The position numbers and the translations under genes are program-made. Source: Streptomyces sp. CG 926 (lineage in GTDB: Bacteria; Actinomycetota; Actinomycetes; Streptomycetales; Streptomycetaceae). From it: 64,000 nt of DNA. The notes beneath the pieces are model-generated. The model was not told the DNA's origin and searched no databases. It saw only the letters and a program-made list of their open reading frames with translations. The stretch's first letter is position 1. Each line of letters starts with the position of its first letter. The stretch lies in NCBI RefSeq assembly GCF_003148825.1, contig NZ_QGGZ01000007.1, positions 62,001 to 126,000 on the forward strand, read 5' to 3'. Below are positions 8,504-16,536 of the stretch, in pieces.

Positions 8504-8554
8504 TCGATGTATGCGCGGCCGGATCGGCGGTCGTCCGGAACAGAGGAGTGGAAC

Positions 8555-9958
8555 ATGGGCCTCGGCGTGGGCTGGACCCTGCACGGTGACGGGCGGACTC
8601 CCGCCCCCGGCGCGGTGGTCCGTCCGGAGGAGCGGCTGTCGTGGCCGCGGACCGTCGGGCTGGGCGCGCAGCACGTCGTGGCCATGTTCGGAGCGAGTTT
8701 CGTCGCTCCGGTCCTGATGGGCCTGGACCCGAACCTGGCCATCATGATGTCCGGCGTCGCGACGGTGATCTTCCTCCTCGCGACGCGCGGCCGGGTCCCG
8801 TCGTACCTGGGCTGCTCGCTCTCCTTCGTCGGTGTCGCGGCGGCCATCCGGGCCGCGGGCGGGGACAGCGCCGTGGTCACGGGCGCCGTCTTCGTCGTGG
8901 GCGTGGCGCTGTTCCTGGCGGGCCTGGTGGTCCAGCGGTTCGGCGCCCGTGTCATCCACACGGCGATGCCGCCCATCGTGACGGGCGCGGTCGTGATGCT
9001 GATCGGCTTCAACCTGGCGCCGGTGACGGCGAGCACGTACTGGCCGCAGGACCAGTGGACGGCGCTGCTGACCATGCTGTTCACCGGGGCGGCCGTGGTC
9101 TGCCTGCGCGGATTCTGGTCACGCATCGCGATCTTCCTCGGGCTGCTGTTCGGGTACGGGATCTCCTGGCTCTCCGACCTGCTCTTCGGGAAGATCCACT
9201 CGACGCTGGGCGGGGAGGCGGCCGTCGACCACTGGCGGCTGGACCTCTCGGCGGTGGCCGAGGCGGACTGGATCGGGCTTCCGTCCTTCCACGCGCCCGC
9301 CTTCGAGTGGTCGGCCATCCTGATCGCCCTGCCGGTGGTGATCGCGCTGATCGCGGAGAACGCCGGGCACATCAAGGCCGTCGGCGAGATGACCGGCGAC
9401 CCGCTCGACGACAAGCTGGGGACGGCGATCGCGGCGGACGGGGCCGCGTCCATGCTGTCCACGGCGGTCGGCGGCCCGCCGAACACCACGTACTCCGAGA
9501 ACATCGGCGTCATGGCGGCGACCCGGGTCTACTCCACGGCGGCGTACTGGGCGGCCGCGGGCTTCGCGCTGCTCTTCGGGCTGTGCCCCAAGTTCGGCGC
9601 GATCGTCGCCGCGATCCCGGGCGGGGTGCTCGGCGGCATCACGGTCATCCTCTACGGGATGATCGGCCTGCTCGGCGCCCAGATCTGGATCAACGGCGGG
9701 GTGGACCTGCGCAATCCGCTGAACCTGGTGCCGGCCGCGGCGGGCATCATCATCGGCATCGGCGGTGTGAAGCTGCAGATCACCGACACCTTCGAGCTGG
9801 GCGGCATCGCGCTGGGCACGATCGTGGTGATCACGGGTTACCACGCGCTGCGGTTCATGGCGCCGGCGCACCTCAAGCAGGAGCCGCTGCTCGACGAGGG
9901 CACCTCGGGCTACGACGCCGGCGACGGCCTCGGGGGCGGCCAGGACAAGCCCCGTTGA
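8555..9958 (+). CDS. uracil/xanthine permease (NCS2 family)
   Basis: This nucleobase:cation symporter of 467 residues has about 14 membrane segments. It shows the NCS2 landmarks QHVVAMFGA in segment 1, the ALIAENAGHIKAVGEMTG motif with the substrate-binding Glu, and NTTYSENIGVMAATRVYS. These are most like uracil permeases, though xanthine or broader nucleobase uptake is possible. GAGGAG lies 6 bases before the ATG. The gene stands alone, with hairpins on both sides. Confidence 0.9.
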   Translation: MGLGVGWTLHGDGRTPAPGAVVRPEERLSWPRTVGLGAQHVVAMFGASFVAPVLMGLDPNLAIMMSGVATVIFLLATRGRVPSYLGCSLSFVGVAAAIRAAGGDSAVVTGAVFVVGVALFLAGLVVQRFGARVIHTAMPPIVTGAVVMLIGFNLAPVTASTYWPQDQWTALLTMLFTGAAVVCLRGFWSRIAIFLGLLFGYGISWLSDLLFGKIHSTLGGEAAVDHWRLDLSAVAEADWIGLPSFHAPAFEWSAILIALPVVIALIAENAGHIKAVGEMTGDPLDDKLGTAIAADGAASMLSTAVGGPPNTTYSENIGVMAATRVYSTAAYWAAAGFALLFGLCPKFGAIVAAIPGGVLGGITVILYGMIGLLGAQIWINGGVDLRNPLNLVPAAAGIIIGIGGVKLQITDTFELGGIALGTIVVITGYHALRFMAPAHLKQEPLLDEGTSGYDAGDGLGGGQDKPR

Positions 9959-9966
9959 CGGGGTTT
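9947..9966 (+). terminator. short hairpin overlapping the permease stop codon
   Basis: AAGCCCCG-TTGA-CGGGGTTT folds into an 8-bp stem with a tetraloop that contains the stop codon and ends in three T. It resembles a compact intrinsic terminator. Confidence 0.5.
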
Positions 9967-10033
9967 CGCCCGAACCGGGGAAGCGTACGGCCAAGTTCCC
10001 CGGATCCGCGTCGGCGCCTGCGACTCTGCCCCC

Positions 10034-10675
10034 ATGGAAGCGGTGCTGGCGCGGATGCGCGCCCTGGAGGAGCGGCTCCCGCCGCAGGACGGTGTCGCCG
10101 TCTTCAACCGGGTCTACCTGACCGTGACGGAGACCCTGCACCGGCGGATCGAGCACGGCGCCTTCCCGGCGCCCCGGCGGGCGCAGACGCTCAGCGTGCG
10201 GTTCGCGGAGCGGTACCTGACGGCGGTCGAGGCGGACCGGGCCCCGGCCTGCTGGCGCCCTCTGCTGCAGTACCGCCGGCACCCCGGGATCCGTCCGCTC
10301 CAGCACGCGCTGGCCGGGATCAACGCGCACATCGGCCATGACCTGGCGCTGGCGGTGGTGGCCACGTGCGGTGAGCTGAACTGCGAACCACGGGCCCTGG
10401 AGGCGGACTTCGACCGGGTCGGCGACACCCTGGTCTCCCTGGAGGAGCACATCCGGGAGGACCTGATGCCGGGCCCGGACCTGCTGGAGATCGCCGACCC
10501 GCTGACCCATCTGGTCGGCTCGTGGAGCCTGGAGCGGGCCCGCGCCGGGGCCTGGTCTGCGGCCCGGCTGCTGTGGACGCTGCGCCGGGCGCCGGAACTG
10601 GCCGAGGAGTTCACGGATTCCCTGGACGCGGGCGTGGGCCTGGTGGGCCGCTGCCTGCTGACCCCGCGGGGCTGA
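10034..10675 (+). CDS. DUF5995-like protein of unknown function
   Basis: This 213-residue soluble protein is predicted to be mostly helical. It has the motif set FNRVYLTVTETLHRRIEHGAF, FAERYLTAVEA and GINAHIGHDLALAVV, which I recognise from the DUF5995 family of actinomycetes. No catalytic role is established. The conserved His residues in INAHIGHDL could bind a metal; this is speculation. It lies alone on the plus strand downstream of the nucleobase permease. Confidence 0.75.
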   Translation: MEAVLARMRALEERLPPQDGVAVFNRVYLTVTETLHRRIEHGAFPAPRRAQTLSVRFAERYLTAVEADRAPACWRPLLQYRRHPGIRPLQHALAGINAHIGHDLALAVVATCGELNCEPRALEADFDRVGDTLVSLEEHIREDLMPGPDLLEIADPLTHLVGSWSLERARAGAWSAARLLWTLRRAPELAEEFTDSLDAGVGLVGRCLLTPRG

Positions 10676-10771
10676 GCCGCCCGCCGCCACGCGCCGTCGG
10701 CGCGGTTCCGCCGGTACCCCCTCGGGGCCGCCGCGGTCGTCATCACTACGCTCTGCTCAATGGTAGGAAGA

Positions 10772-11044
10772 ATGAGCGAGCAGAACCGCACCGTCCCCCG
10801 CTGGTTCCGCGGCGGCCCGAGGCTCTACCGGTCCCTGCTGGACCTGGCGGCGTGGCATCCGGAGGCGACCGAGATCGCCATGTCCCCCAGGGCGCCGGAC
10901 GACTTCGCCGCGGACACGATGGTGGAATTCCTGTCCCAGGAGCTCATGCGGAGCGGGTACACGGACGACTGGTCGGTGACGTCGCACGGGCAGGACATCG
11001 AGGACCTGATCGACGTGTTCCACACGATCGCACAGCGCCGATGA
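10772..11044 (+). CDS. small hypothetical protein
   Basis: The product is 90 residues, acidic at the C-terminus, with no signal peptide or membrane segment. An AGGAAG sequence just upstream favours the ATG at 10772 over the one 12 bases earlier. Codon use has the strong G/C third position of real genes here. I do not recognise a family. Confidence 0.6.
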   Translation: MSEQNRTVPRWFRGGPRLYRSLLDLAAWHPEATEIAMSPRAPDDFAADTMVEFLSQELMRSGYTDDWSVTSHGQDIEDLIDVFHTIAQRR

Positions 11045-11108
11045 CGACATCGGCGCGGAAGGCGCCCCGTCCGGTAACACGCCGGCGCAGACCACCCGGG
11101 CCTACGCA

Positions 11109-11690
11109 GTGACCAGCTTCGCCACGAACCGGCTCCGGGCGCACGACACCTCGCTCGCACCGGTGCAGCGGTTCTGCGGCTTCCGGACCTGCGTGGCCGA
11201 GTTCGCGCCGTACGGCGTCCGTGCGACGTACCACCACCTGGTCCGCAGTGCCCGGATCCCGGTGGACCTGGACCAGGATCCGGACGCGCTGGTCCGGGCG
11301 GTGGAGGAACTGCACGCCGCTCGGGAGGTCTGGCGGGCCACGCACGCCCGCTGGGTGGTCGCGCGGCGCGCGCAGAAGGCGGCCGGGGTCCGGGTCCCGG
11401 ATCCGCCGGAACCGAGGCGCCGCCTCTGGTGCCCCGACCCCGAGTTCCACCCGGCCGGGCCGCTCCCGGTGGTGATGCGGCAGATCGTGCGCGCCCCGGC
11501 CGGGGACCTGGCGCGGTGTCCGGTGTGCGGGGAGGACCGCGGTGTGAAGGTCTGGCACGACGGGTGCACGGAGCACACGCTCTGTGCCGGGTGCGGGGTG
11601 AGCCTCTTCGGCCGCCCGTCCGAGCCCGACCCCGGCCGCGTGGCCGCTCGTGCGGAGCGGTGGCGGCTGGTCTGGGGGCGGCGGGTATGA
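11109..11690 (+). CDS. hypothetical protein with C-terminal zinc ribbon
   Basis: This is a protein of 193 residues starting at GTG. The C-terminal third holds two CxxC pairs (CPVCGEDRG and LCAGCG) around residues 137-165, typical of a zinc ribbon. The N-terminal part is Arg-rich and helical, with a CGFRTCV motif. The function is unknown; nucleic-acid or protein binding would fit a zinc ribbon. It follows the small gene at 10772 by 64 bases and may share its transcript. It ends at a hairpin shared with the convergent davB gene. Confidence 0.6.
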   Translation: MTSFATNRLRAHDTSLAPVQRFCGFRTCVAEFAPYGVRATYHHLVRSARIPVDLDQDPDALVRAVEELHAAREVWRATHARWVVARRAQKAAGVRVPDPPEPRRRLWCPDPEFHPAGPLPVVMRQIVRAPAGDLARCPVCGEDRGVKVWHDGCTEHTLCAGCGVSLFGRPSEPDPGRVAARAERWRLVWGRRV

Positions 11691-11692
11691 GA

Positions 11693-11738
11693 ACGGGCCG
11701 CCGTCCCGCGTGCTGACGTTCGCGGAGCGGCGGCCCGT
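11693..11738. terminator. bidirectional terminator between convergent genes
   Basis: ACGGGCCGCCG (11693-11703) is the exact complement of CGGCGGCCCGT (11728-11738), with a 24-base loop. It lies between the stops of the plus-strand zinc-ribbon gene and the minus-strand davB gene. Confidence 0.7.
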
Positions 11739-11757
11739 GGCCTGGGTACCCGGAGGA

Positions 11758-13455
11758 TCAGTCCTCGGGGAGTTCGACCGGGGCGATGTCGTCGTAGACG
11801 TCGCCCGGGCCCGGGTTGGTGGAGTCCGTGGTGCCACCGAGGTGGTGCATGACGCCCCAGACGGCGTTGAGGGCGGTCTGGACCGCACCCTCGGCCCAGC
11901 CGGCCGTCCAGGAGATGTCGTCGCCCGCGAGGAAGATGCCGCGCTTGTCCTCGGGGAGGCGGTCCTGCATGAAGTGGGTGAACAGGCGGCGCTGGTAGCG
12001 GTAGTGGCCCGGGAGGTTGGCCTTGAACGCGCCCATGAAGTAGGGCTCGTCCTCCCAGGACACGGTGACCGGGTTGCCGATGATGTGCCGGCGGATGTCG
12101 ACCTTGGGGTAGATCTCGCCGAGGGACTTCAGCATGACCTCCATCCGCTCGTTCGCGGACAGCGGCAGCCACTTGAGGCTGTCGTCGCACCAGGTGTACG
12201 AGAGGCAGATGACGGCGGGCTTGTCCGGGCCGTTGTCCAGCAGGTACGTACCGCGGGTCATCCGGTCGGTCAGCGTCATCGACATGACGTCGCGGCCGGT
12301 CTCCTCGTCCTTGTCCAGCCAGAACGGCCGGTCCACGGGGACGAACAGCTTGGACGACTCCATGTAGTGGGTGCGCTCGATCGCCGTCCAGTGGTCGATC
12401 GGGAACAGCGTGTCGTCGCACGCGATCTTCGAGAGCAGCATCCAGGACTGGGCCGTGAAGATCGCGGCGCGGTACGTGCGGATGTCGCCGGAGGAGTCGG
12501 TGACCGTGATGCGGTTGCCGGCCGTGCGGTGCAGGCGGGTGACCGCCGGGCGCGGGGTGCCGTCGTGCAGGGAGGACAGCGAGGTGCCCTGGGCCCAGTG
12601 GACGATCTTCTCCGGCTCGCGCTCCCACAGGCGCAGCGGCAGCTGCTGGGAGCCGCCCACGATGCCGCGGTGGTGGTCGTCGGCCTCGGTGTAGACGACG
12701 CGCAGGATCTCCAGGATGGAGTTCGGGAAGTCGGTGTCCCAGCCGCCCGTGCCGAAGCCGACCTGGCCGAAGATCTCGCGCTTGCGGAAGGACTTGAAGG
12801 CCTCGGACTTGCAGAGGAAGCCGTAGAAGGTCTCGTCGTCGAGCTTCTCGACGAGCTTGGCCCAGATCTCGCGGATGCGCGGGACGTCCCGCTCGCGCAT
12901 CGCGGTGTTCATGTCGGAGAAGTCGGCGCCCTCGTCGAGGCAGGCGTTCCACGCGGCGGACACGTCGCGGTAGATCTGCGGGAGGTCCGCGATCGTCTCG
13001 GCGTAGTGCGTCTCGCCCTTGAGGTCGACGACCGTCGAGGGGGTGGACTCGGCGAGCGGGTTCGGGAAGGGCTCCGTGACCAGGCCGACGAGGTCGATGT
13101 AGTGCTGCAGGGCCGTGGAGGACGGCGGGAAGCGCATGGCGCCCATCTCCGCCGTGAGGCCCTCGGTCTCGGCGCCCTCGAAGCCGACGGTGCGCAGCCG
13201 GCCGCCGATCTGGTCGGCCTCGTAGACGACGGGCTTCAGGCCCATCTTCATCAGCTCGTACGCGGAGATGATGCCGGACAGTCCGCCGCCGATGACGGCG
13301 ACCTCGGTGCCGAGCTCGGTCGCCGGTATCTGGCCGAGGCCCGCCGGGTGGGCGAGGAAGTCGTCGTACGCGTACGGGAAGTCCGGACCGAACATGGTGA
13401 TCGGCGGCTGTCCGTCGCTGTGCGGGACGGCGGTGGTGGGCACCGTGGACGTCAT
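11758..13455 (-). CDS. davB: L-lysine 2-monooxygenase (flavin amine oxidase family)
   Basis: This FAD enzyme converts L-lysine and oxygen to 5-aminovaleramide, CO2 and water. The product is 565 residues. It opens with ITMFGPDFPYAYDDFL, then a dinucleotide-binding motif (AVIGGGLSGIISAYELMKMG, about 53-72), EADQIGGRL, and a C-terminal flavin motif (FLAGDDISWTAGWAEGAVQT). From memory these segments match Pseudomonas putida DavB closely along the whole length. It is less like tryptophan monooxygenase or L-amino acid oxidases. It is the second gene of a davA-davB operon (43 bases apart, AAGGAGA upstream of the ATG). The neighbouring amidase supports lysine as the substrate. Confidence 0.85.
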   Translation of the reverse strand: MTSTVPTTAVPHSDGQPPITMFGPDFPYAYDDFLAHPAGLGQIPATELGTEVAVIGGGLSGIISAYELMKMGLKPVVYEADQIGGRLRTVGFEGAETEGLTAEMGAMRFPPSSTALQHYIDLVGLVTEPFPNPLAESTPSTVVDLKGETHYAETIADLPQIYRDVSAAWNACLDEGADFSDMNTAMRERDVPRIREIWAKLVEKLDDETFYGFLCKSEAFKSFRKREIFGQVGFGTGGWDTDFPNSILEILRVVYTEADDHHRGIVGGSQQLPLRLWEREPEKIVHWAQGTSLSSLHDGTPRPAVTRLHRTAGNRITVTDSSGDIRTYRAAIFTAQSWMLLSKIACDDTLFPIDHWTAIERTHYMESSKLFVPVDRPFWLDKDEETGRDVMSMTLTDRMTRGTYLLDNGPDKPAVICLSYTWCDDSLKWLPLSANERMEVMLKSLGEIYPKVDIRRHIIGNPVTVSWEDEPYFMGAFKANLPGHYRYQRRLFTHFMQDRLPEDKRGIFLAGDDISWTAGWAEGAVQTALNAVWGVMHHLGGTTDSTNPGPGDVYDDIAPVELPED

Positions 13456-13498
13456 GGGGGTACGTCTCCTTGCGGCAGGGCTGGGGGAGGAAGAGGGC

Positions 13499-14299
13499 TC
13501 AGACGAGGGAGGCGTAGAGCCCCGGTCGGCGGTCGCGCAGGTACGGGTTGTTCTCGCGCGAGGCGGACAGCAGCTCGGGGTCGGCCTCGCCGAACACCAG
13601 CTCCTCGCCGCGTCCGGCCCGGGTCCGGGTGACCCCGTCGGGGCTCGCCAGGCAGCTGAGTCCGACGAACTCGAACTCGCCTTCCGGGCCGGTGCGGTTG
13701 ACGTACGCGATGTACATCTGGTTCTCGAAGGCCCTTACGGGGACCAGCTGTTCGGCGACGAACTGGAACGGGTGCATCTGCGCGGTCGGCACCAGGAGGA
13801 GGTCGGTGCCGGCGAGCGCGTGCGCCCGGACGTTCTCGGGGAACTCCACGTCGTAGCAGATCATGATGCCGATGCGGAGGCCGTTCAGGTCCGCCTGGAC
13901 GACGGGGGTGTCGCCGGGGGTGAAGGCGTCCTGTTCGAAGCAGCCGAAGAGGTGGGTCTTGCGGTAGTTCGCCAGCGCCGCGCCGTCGGGGCCGATGAGC
14001 TGGGCGGCGTTGTAGACCATGCCGTCCGCGCCCTCCGGGTAGCCGTACAGGACGGCGACCCCGTGGCGGCGGGCGATCTCGCCGATGGCCTGGGCGGACG
14101 GACCGTCGGCCGGTTCGGCGAGCCCGGGGATGTCCTGGAGGTCCAGCGCGTAGCCGGTCAGGAACATCTCCGAGGTCACGAGGAGCCCGGCCCCGCTCTG
14201 TGCGGCGCGCGCCGCTGCCTCGTCGAGCGCCTTGAGGTTCTCGGCGGTGTCGCCGAGAACTCCGGAGCTCTGGAGGAGGGCGGTGCGCAGCGGGGGCAT
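13499..14299 (-). CDS. davA: 5-aminovaleramide amidase (nitrilase superfamily)
   Basis: This carbon-nitrogen hydrolase of 266 residues would convert 5-aminovaleramide to 5-aminovalerate and ammonia, the second step of the aminovalerate lysine pathway. The catalytic triad is visible: Glu44 in TSEMFLTGY, Lys114 in YRKTHLF and Cys148 in MICYDVEFPE. Length and motifs fit the DavA group. GAGGTAG precedes the ATG. It is the first gene of the operon with davB. Upstream lie three CGTTGCG elements that recur before the permease-lrp operon. It could in principle be another aliphatic amidase, but its pairing with davB makes this assignment strong. Confidence 0.85.
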   Translation of the reverse strand: MPPLRTALLQSSGVLGDTAENLKALDEAAARAAQSGAGLLVTSEMFLTGYALDLQDIPGLAEPADGPSAQAIGEIARRHGVAVLYGYPEGADGMVYNAAQLIGPDGAALANYRKTHLFGCFEQDAFTPGDTPVVQADLNGLRIGIMICYDVEFPENVRAHALAGTDLLLVPTAQMHPFQFVAEQLVPVRAFENQMYIAYVNRTGPEGEFEFVGLSCLASPDGVTRTRAGRGEELVFGEADPELLSASRENNPYLRDRRPGLYASLV

Positions 14300-14374
14300 G
14301 GGCTACCTCTGTGACAGGCGGGGAGGGGGTCATAAAACGGTACGTTCGCGCGTTCGACCCGGACAAGCCGTGAG

Positions 14375-14434
14375 CGTTGCGCTCCGCGCATCGATTCGTT
14401 GCGTGTTCCACGGCCGAGGCGGCGATTCGTTGCG
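14375..14434 (-). promoter_or_regulatory. repeated CGTTGCG elements upstream of davA, candidate Lrp sites
   Basis: CGTTGCG occurs at 14375-14381, 14397-14403 and 14428-14434. The last two lie within an identical 12-mer CGATTCGTTGCG, spaced 31 bp (three helical turns). Very similar CGATYGTTGCG elements lie upstream of the permease-lrp operon. Multiple phased copies fit binding by an Lrp/AsnC octamer. Confidence 0.5.
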
Positions 14435-14512
14435 CGGGCGCCCCTGAGCCCCCTCGTCGGCCCGCTACGACCCCTGCGTGGCCCCTGCGCGGCCTGCTGC
14501 CACGACCCCCTG

Positions 14513-14926
14513 CTACGCGCCCGCGCGGAAGGCCGGGTGGGCGGCCAGGAAGCGCAGGTCGTCGACGATGTCGGGGGTGTGGTCGGAGACGACGCGGCCG
14601 CTCCAGCCGTCGACGAGGGCCGGGGCGGTCAGGGTGCCGTCGAAGTGGTGGCCGGCGGCCTCGTAGGCGAGGCGCAGCGCGGTGTACTCGGCCGCCCGGG
14701 GGTCCGCGCCGAGAACGGTGGCGGTGATCGAAGCGGCCAGGCCCAGGTCGGTGAGGGTGTCGGTGACCCGCCGGGAATGCGGACAGTCGACGCGGAGGTA
14801 GAGGTGGTAGCGGTGCGGTACCGGGGAGAAGCCCGCTCCGATACGGCCGCGCGGGGCGGGCGCCGGGCCGGTACGGGGCAGCGGGGTGCGGGGCAGCAGG
14901 GTGCGGGGCAGGACGGTGTGCGACAT
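14513..14926 (-). CDS. short glutathione-S-transferase-like (GST N-terminal) protein
   Basis: The product has 137 residues. The motif YHLYLRVDCPHSRRVTDTLTDLGL resembles the thioredoxin-fold N-terminal domain of glutathionyl-hydroquinone-reductase-type GSTs, whose Cys-Pro is catalytic. A VSDHTPDIVDDL segment follows. The helical C-terminal domain of a full GST (another 150 or more residues) is missing, so it is either a free-standing domain or a truncated gene. GGGAGAG upstream of the ATG at 14926 supports this start. Actinomycetes use mycothiol, so the thiol partner is uncertain. Confidence 0.6.
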   Translation of the reverse strand: MSHTVLPRTLLPRTPLPRTGPAPAPRGRIGAGFSPVPHRYHLYLRVDCPHSRRVTDTLTDLGLAASITATVLGADPRAAEYTALRLAYEAAGHHFDGTLTAPALVDGWSGRVVSDHTPDIVDDLRFLAAHPAFRAGA

Positions 14927-15323
14927 GACTCTCCCGGGGTGGAGGACAACACGGCCGGCCCCCGGGCGGCGCGGTGCGCGCGCCCGGTCCGGGCCACTCG
15001 TCTCTGAGGTGGTCAGCCGCGCGGGCCGAATGCGCTGCACACCCGCAGGAGGTCGATGTGCAGGCGTCGGGTGAGCCATCGGCGTCGGAGGGTGCGGGCC
15101 CGCGTGCGGGTGTCCCGGTCCGCGTCCGCCGTCCAGGCCGTGTCCACCGCCGCCCACCCCCGCCCTTCGTCCTCGCAAGCCGCCGTCCGGTGCCTGGTTA
15201 GGCTTCCGGTGGCGGGCGTCGTCCGTCATGGTCGTCCCCCGCAGTTTCGTGGCGGCGCCGGGGGCCGTCAAGAAGACGGTCACGACCCGGACGCCGTCGC
15301 CTTTCGGAAGGAGTCCCGCACCC
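14927..15323. other. divergent intergenic region, about 400 bp
   Basis: It separates the GST-like gene (minus) and the GNAT gene (plus). I see no convincing small gene, strong hairpin or repeat in it. It must contain two divergent promoters, but I could not identify a clear -10/-35 pair. Confidence 0.5.
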
Positions 15324-16034
15324 ATGTCCCCCGAGAGCGGCACGCTGTGCGGCAGTGAGGTACTCGACAATCCGGTCTGGGCCGCTTTGACCGGGCCGCA
15401 CCGCGACTTCGCCGAGTTCGCGCCCGCGGGTCTGGCGGCCCGCTACACGCGGGACACGTCGCCGTTCGCGGCGCTCTCCGATCCGCTGGACCCGCGGGCG
15501 TGGGCGGATCTGGCCGCGCTGGCGGGGCCCGGGGAGGAGGTTTGGGTGACCGGACTGCTGACCCCGCCGCCGGGGTGGGAGACGCTGGTGAGCGTTCCGG
15601 GTGTGCAGCTGGACGGCCGGGCGGTACGGGTGGAGGCCGAGCCGGAGGCGGTGCCGCTGGGGCCGGGCGACGTGCGGGAGATGCTGGAGCTGGTGGAGCT
15701 GACCCGGCCCGGACCGTTCCTGGACCGCACGGTGGAGCTGGGCACGTACCTCGGGATCCGCCACGAGGGCCGGCTGGTCGCGATGGCCGGGGAGCGGATG
15801 CGGCCGACGGGCTGGTTGGAGATCAGCGCGGTGTGCACCCACCCGGACCATCAGGGCCGGGGCCTGGCGGGCCGGCTGATACGCGCGGTCGCGGCGGAGG
15901 TCCGTGAGCGCGGGGACCGCCCGTTCCTGCACGCGGCGGCGGCCAACACCGGGGCGGTGCGGCTCTACGAGGCGATGGGCTTCACCCTGCGCCGCAGCCC
16001 CCTCTTCCTGGGCGTGCGGACCCCGCGGGCCTGA
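15324..16034 (+). CDS. GNAT-family N-acetyltransferase (FR47-like)
   Basis: This cytosolic acetyl-CoA-dependent acyltransferase has 236 residues. The first half is a degenerate GNAT-like domain. The second half has the canonical fold, with the acetyl-CoA motif HPDHQGRGLAGRLIRAVAAEV and LHAAAANTGAVRLYEAMGF, as in FR47-type proteins. AAGGAG lies 10 bases before the ATG at 15324, which fixes the start over longer in-frame options. The substrate is not predictable. Its convergent neighbour is the lrp gene; between them sits a CCGGCCTAGGCCGG palindrome that includes the lrp stop. Confidence 0.85.
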   Translation: MSPESGTLCGSEVLDNPVWAALTGPHRDFAEFAPAGLAARYTRDTSPFAALSDPLDPRAWADLAALAGPGEEVWVTGLLTPPPGWETLVSVPGVQLDGRAVRVEAEPEAVPLGPGDVREMLELVELTRPGPFLDRTVELGTYLGIRHEGRLVAMAGERMRPTGWLEISAVCTHPDHQGRGLAGRLIRAVAAEVRERGDRPFLHAAAANTGAVRLYEAMGFTLRRSPLFLGVRTPRA

Positions 16035-16070
16035 CTCCGGGGCCGCGGTGCGGGGGGCGAGGGAGCCGGC

Positions 16071-16526
16071 CTAGGCCGGGGCGCCGGAGGTGAAGCGGCG
16101 CAGGAGCGGGGAGAGGACCAGGACCGACTTGGTGCGTTCCACGAAGGGCTCACCGGCGATGCGTTCCAGGACCCGCTCGAAGTGGCGCATGTCGGAGGCG
16201 AAGACCTGGACGAGGGCGTCCGCGTCGCCGGTGACGGTCGACGCGGACACCACCTCGGGGTATCGCTCCAGTCCTCGCCGGATGTCGTCCGGCGAGGTGT
16301 TGTGCCGACAGTAGATCTCGATGAAGCCCTCGGTCTCCCAGCCCATGGCGGCCGGGTCCACGCGCACGGTGAAGCCGGTGATGGCGCCTTCGGCGCGCAG
16401 CCGGTCCACGCGCCGCTTGACGGCGGGCGCGGAGAGCCCGACCTCGGAGCCGATGTCCGCGTAGGAGCGGCGGGCGTCCTCGGCGAGGGCGTGCACGATG
16501 CGTTCGTCGAGATCGTTCAGTCGCAC
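16071..16526 (-). CDS. Lrp/AsnC-family transcriptional regulator
   Basis: The protein has 151 residues. An N-terminal HTH (LNDLDERIVHALAEDARRSYADIGSEVGLSAPAVKRRVDRL) precedes a RAM ligand domain with VVSASTVTGDADALVQVFASD, whose Gly-Asp-Ala-Asp loop normally binds an amino acid. The GTG start lies 10 bases after the permease stop, so it is co-transcribed with the permease. Its location, and repeats shared by the permease and davA control regions, suggest that it senses lysine or another amino acid and controls both operons. The ligand and targets are inferred. Confidence 0.9.
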   Translation of the reverse strand: MRLNDLDERIVHALAEDARRSYADIGSEVGLSAPAVKRRVDRLRAEGAITGFTVRVDPAAMGWETEGFIEIYCRHNTSPDDIRRGLERYPEVVSASTVTGDADALVQVFASDMRHFERVLERIAGEPFVERTKSVLVLSPLLRRFTSGAPA

Positions 16527-16536
16527 GGGGGGTGAA

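Noticed and set aside
11758..14299. Tryptophan monooxygenase/indoleacetamide hydrolase (auxin) pair
   Set aside because: The hydrolase is of the nitrilase type with Glu-Lys-Cys, not the amidase-signature type of IaaH, and the oxidase resembles lysine monooxygenase along its length.
16066..16079. CCGGCCTAGGCCGG palindrome as a terminator between GNAT and lrp genes
   Set aside because: There is no loop: the stem is a continuous 14-bp palindrome that includes the lrp stop codon, so a stable hairpin is unlikely.
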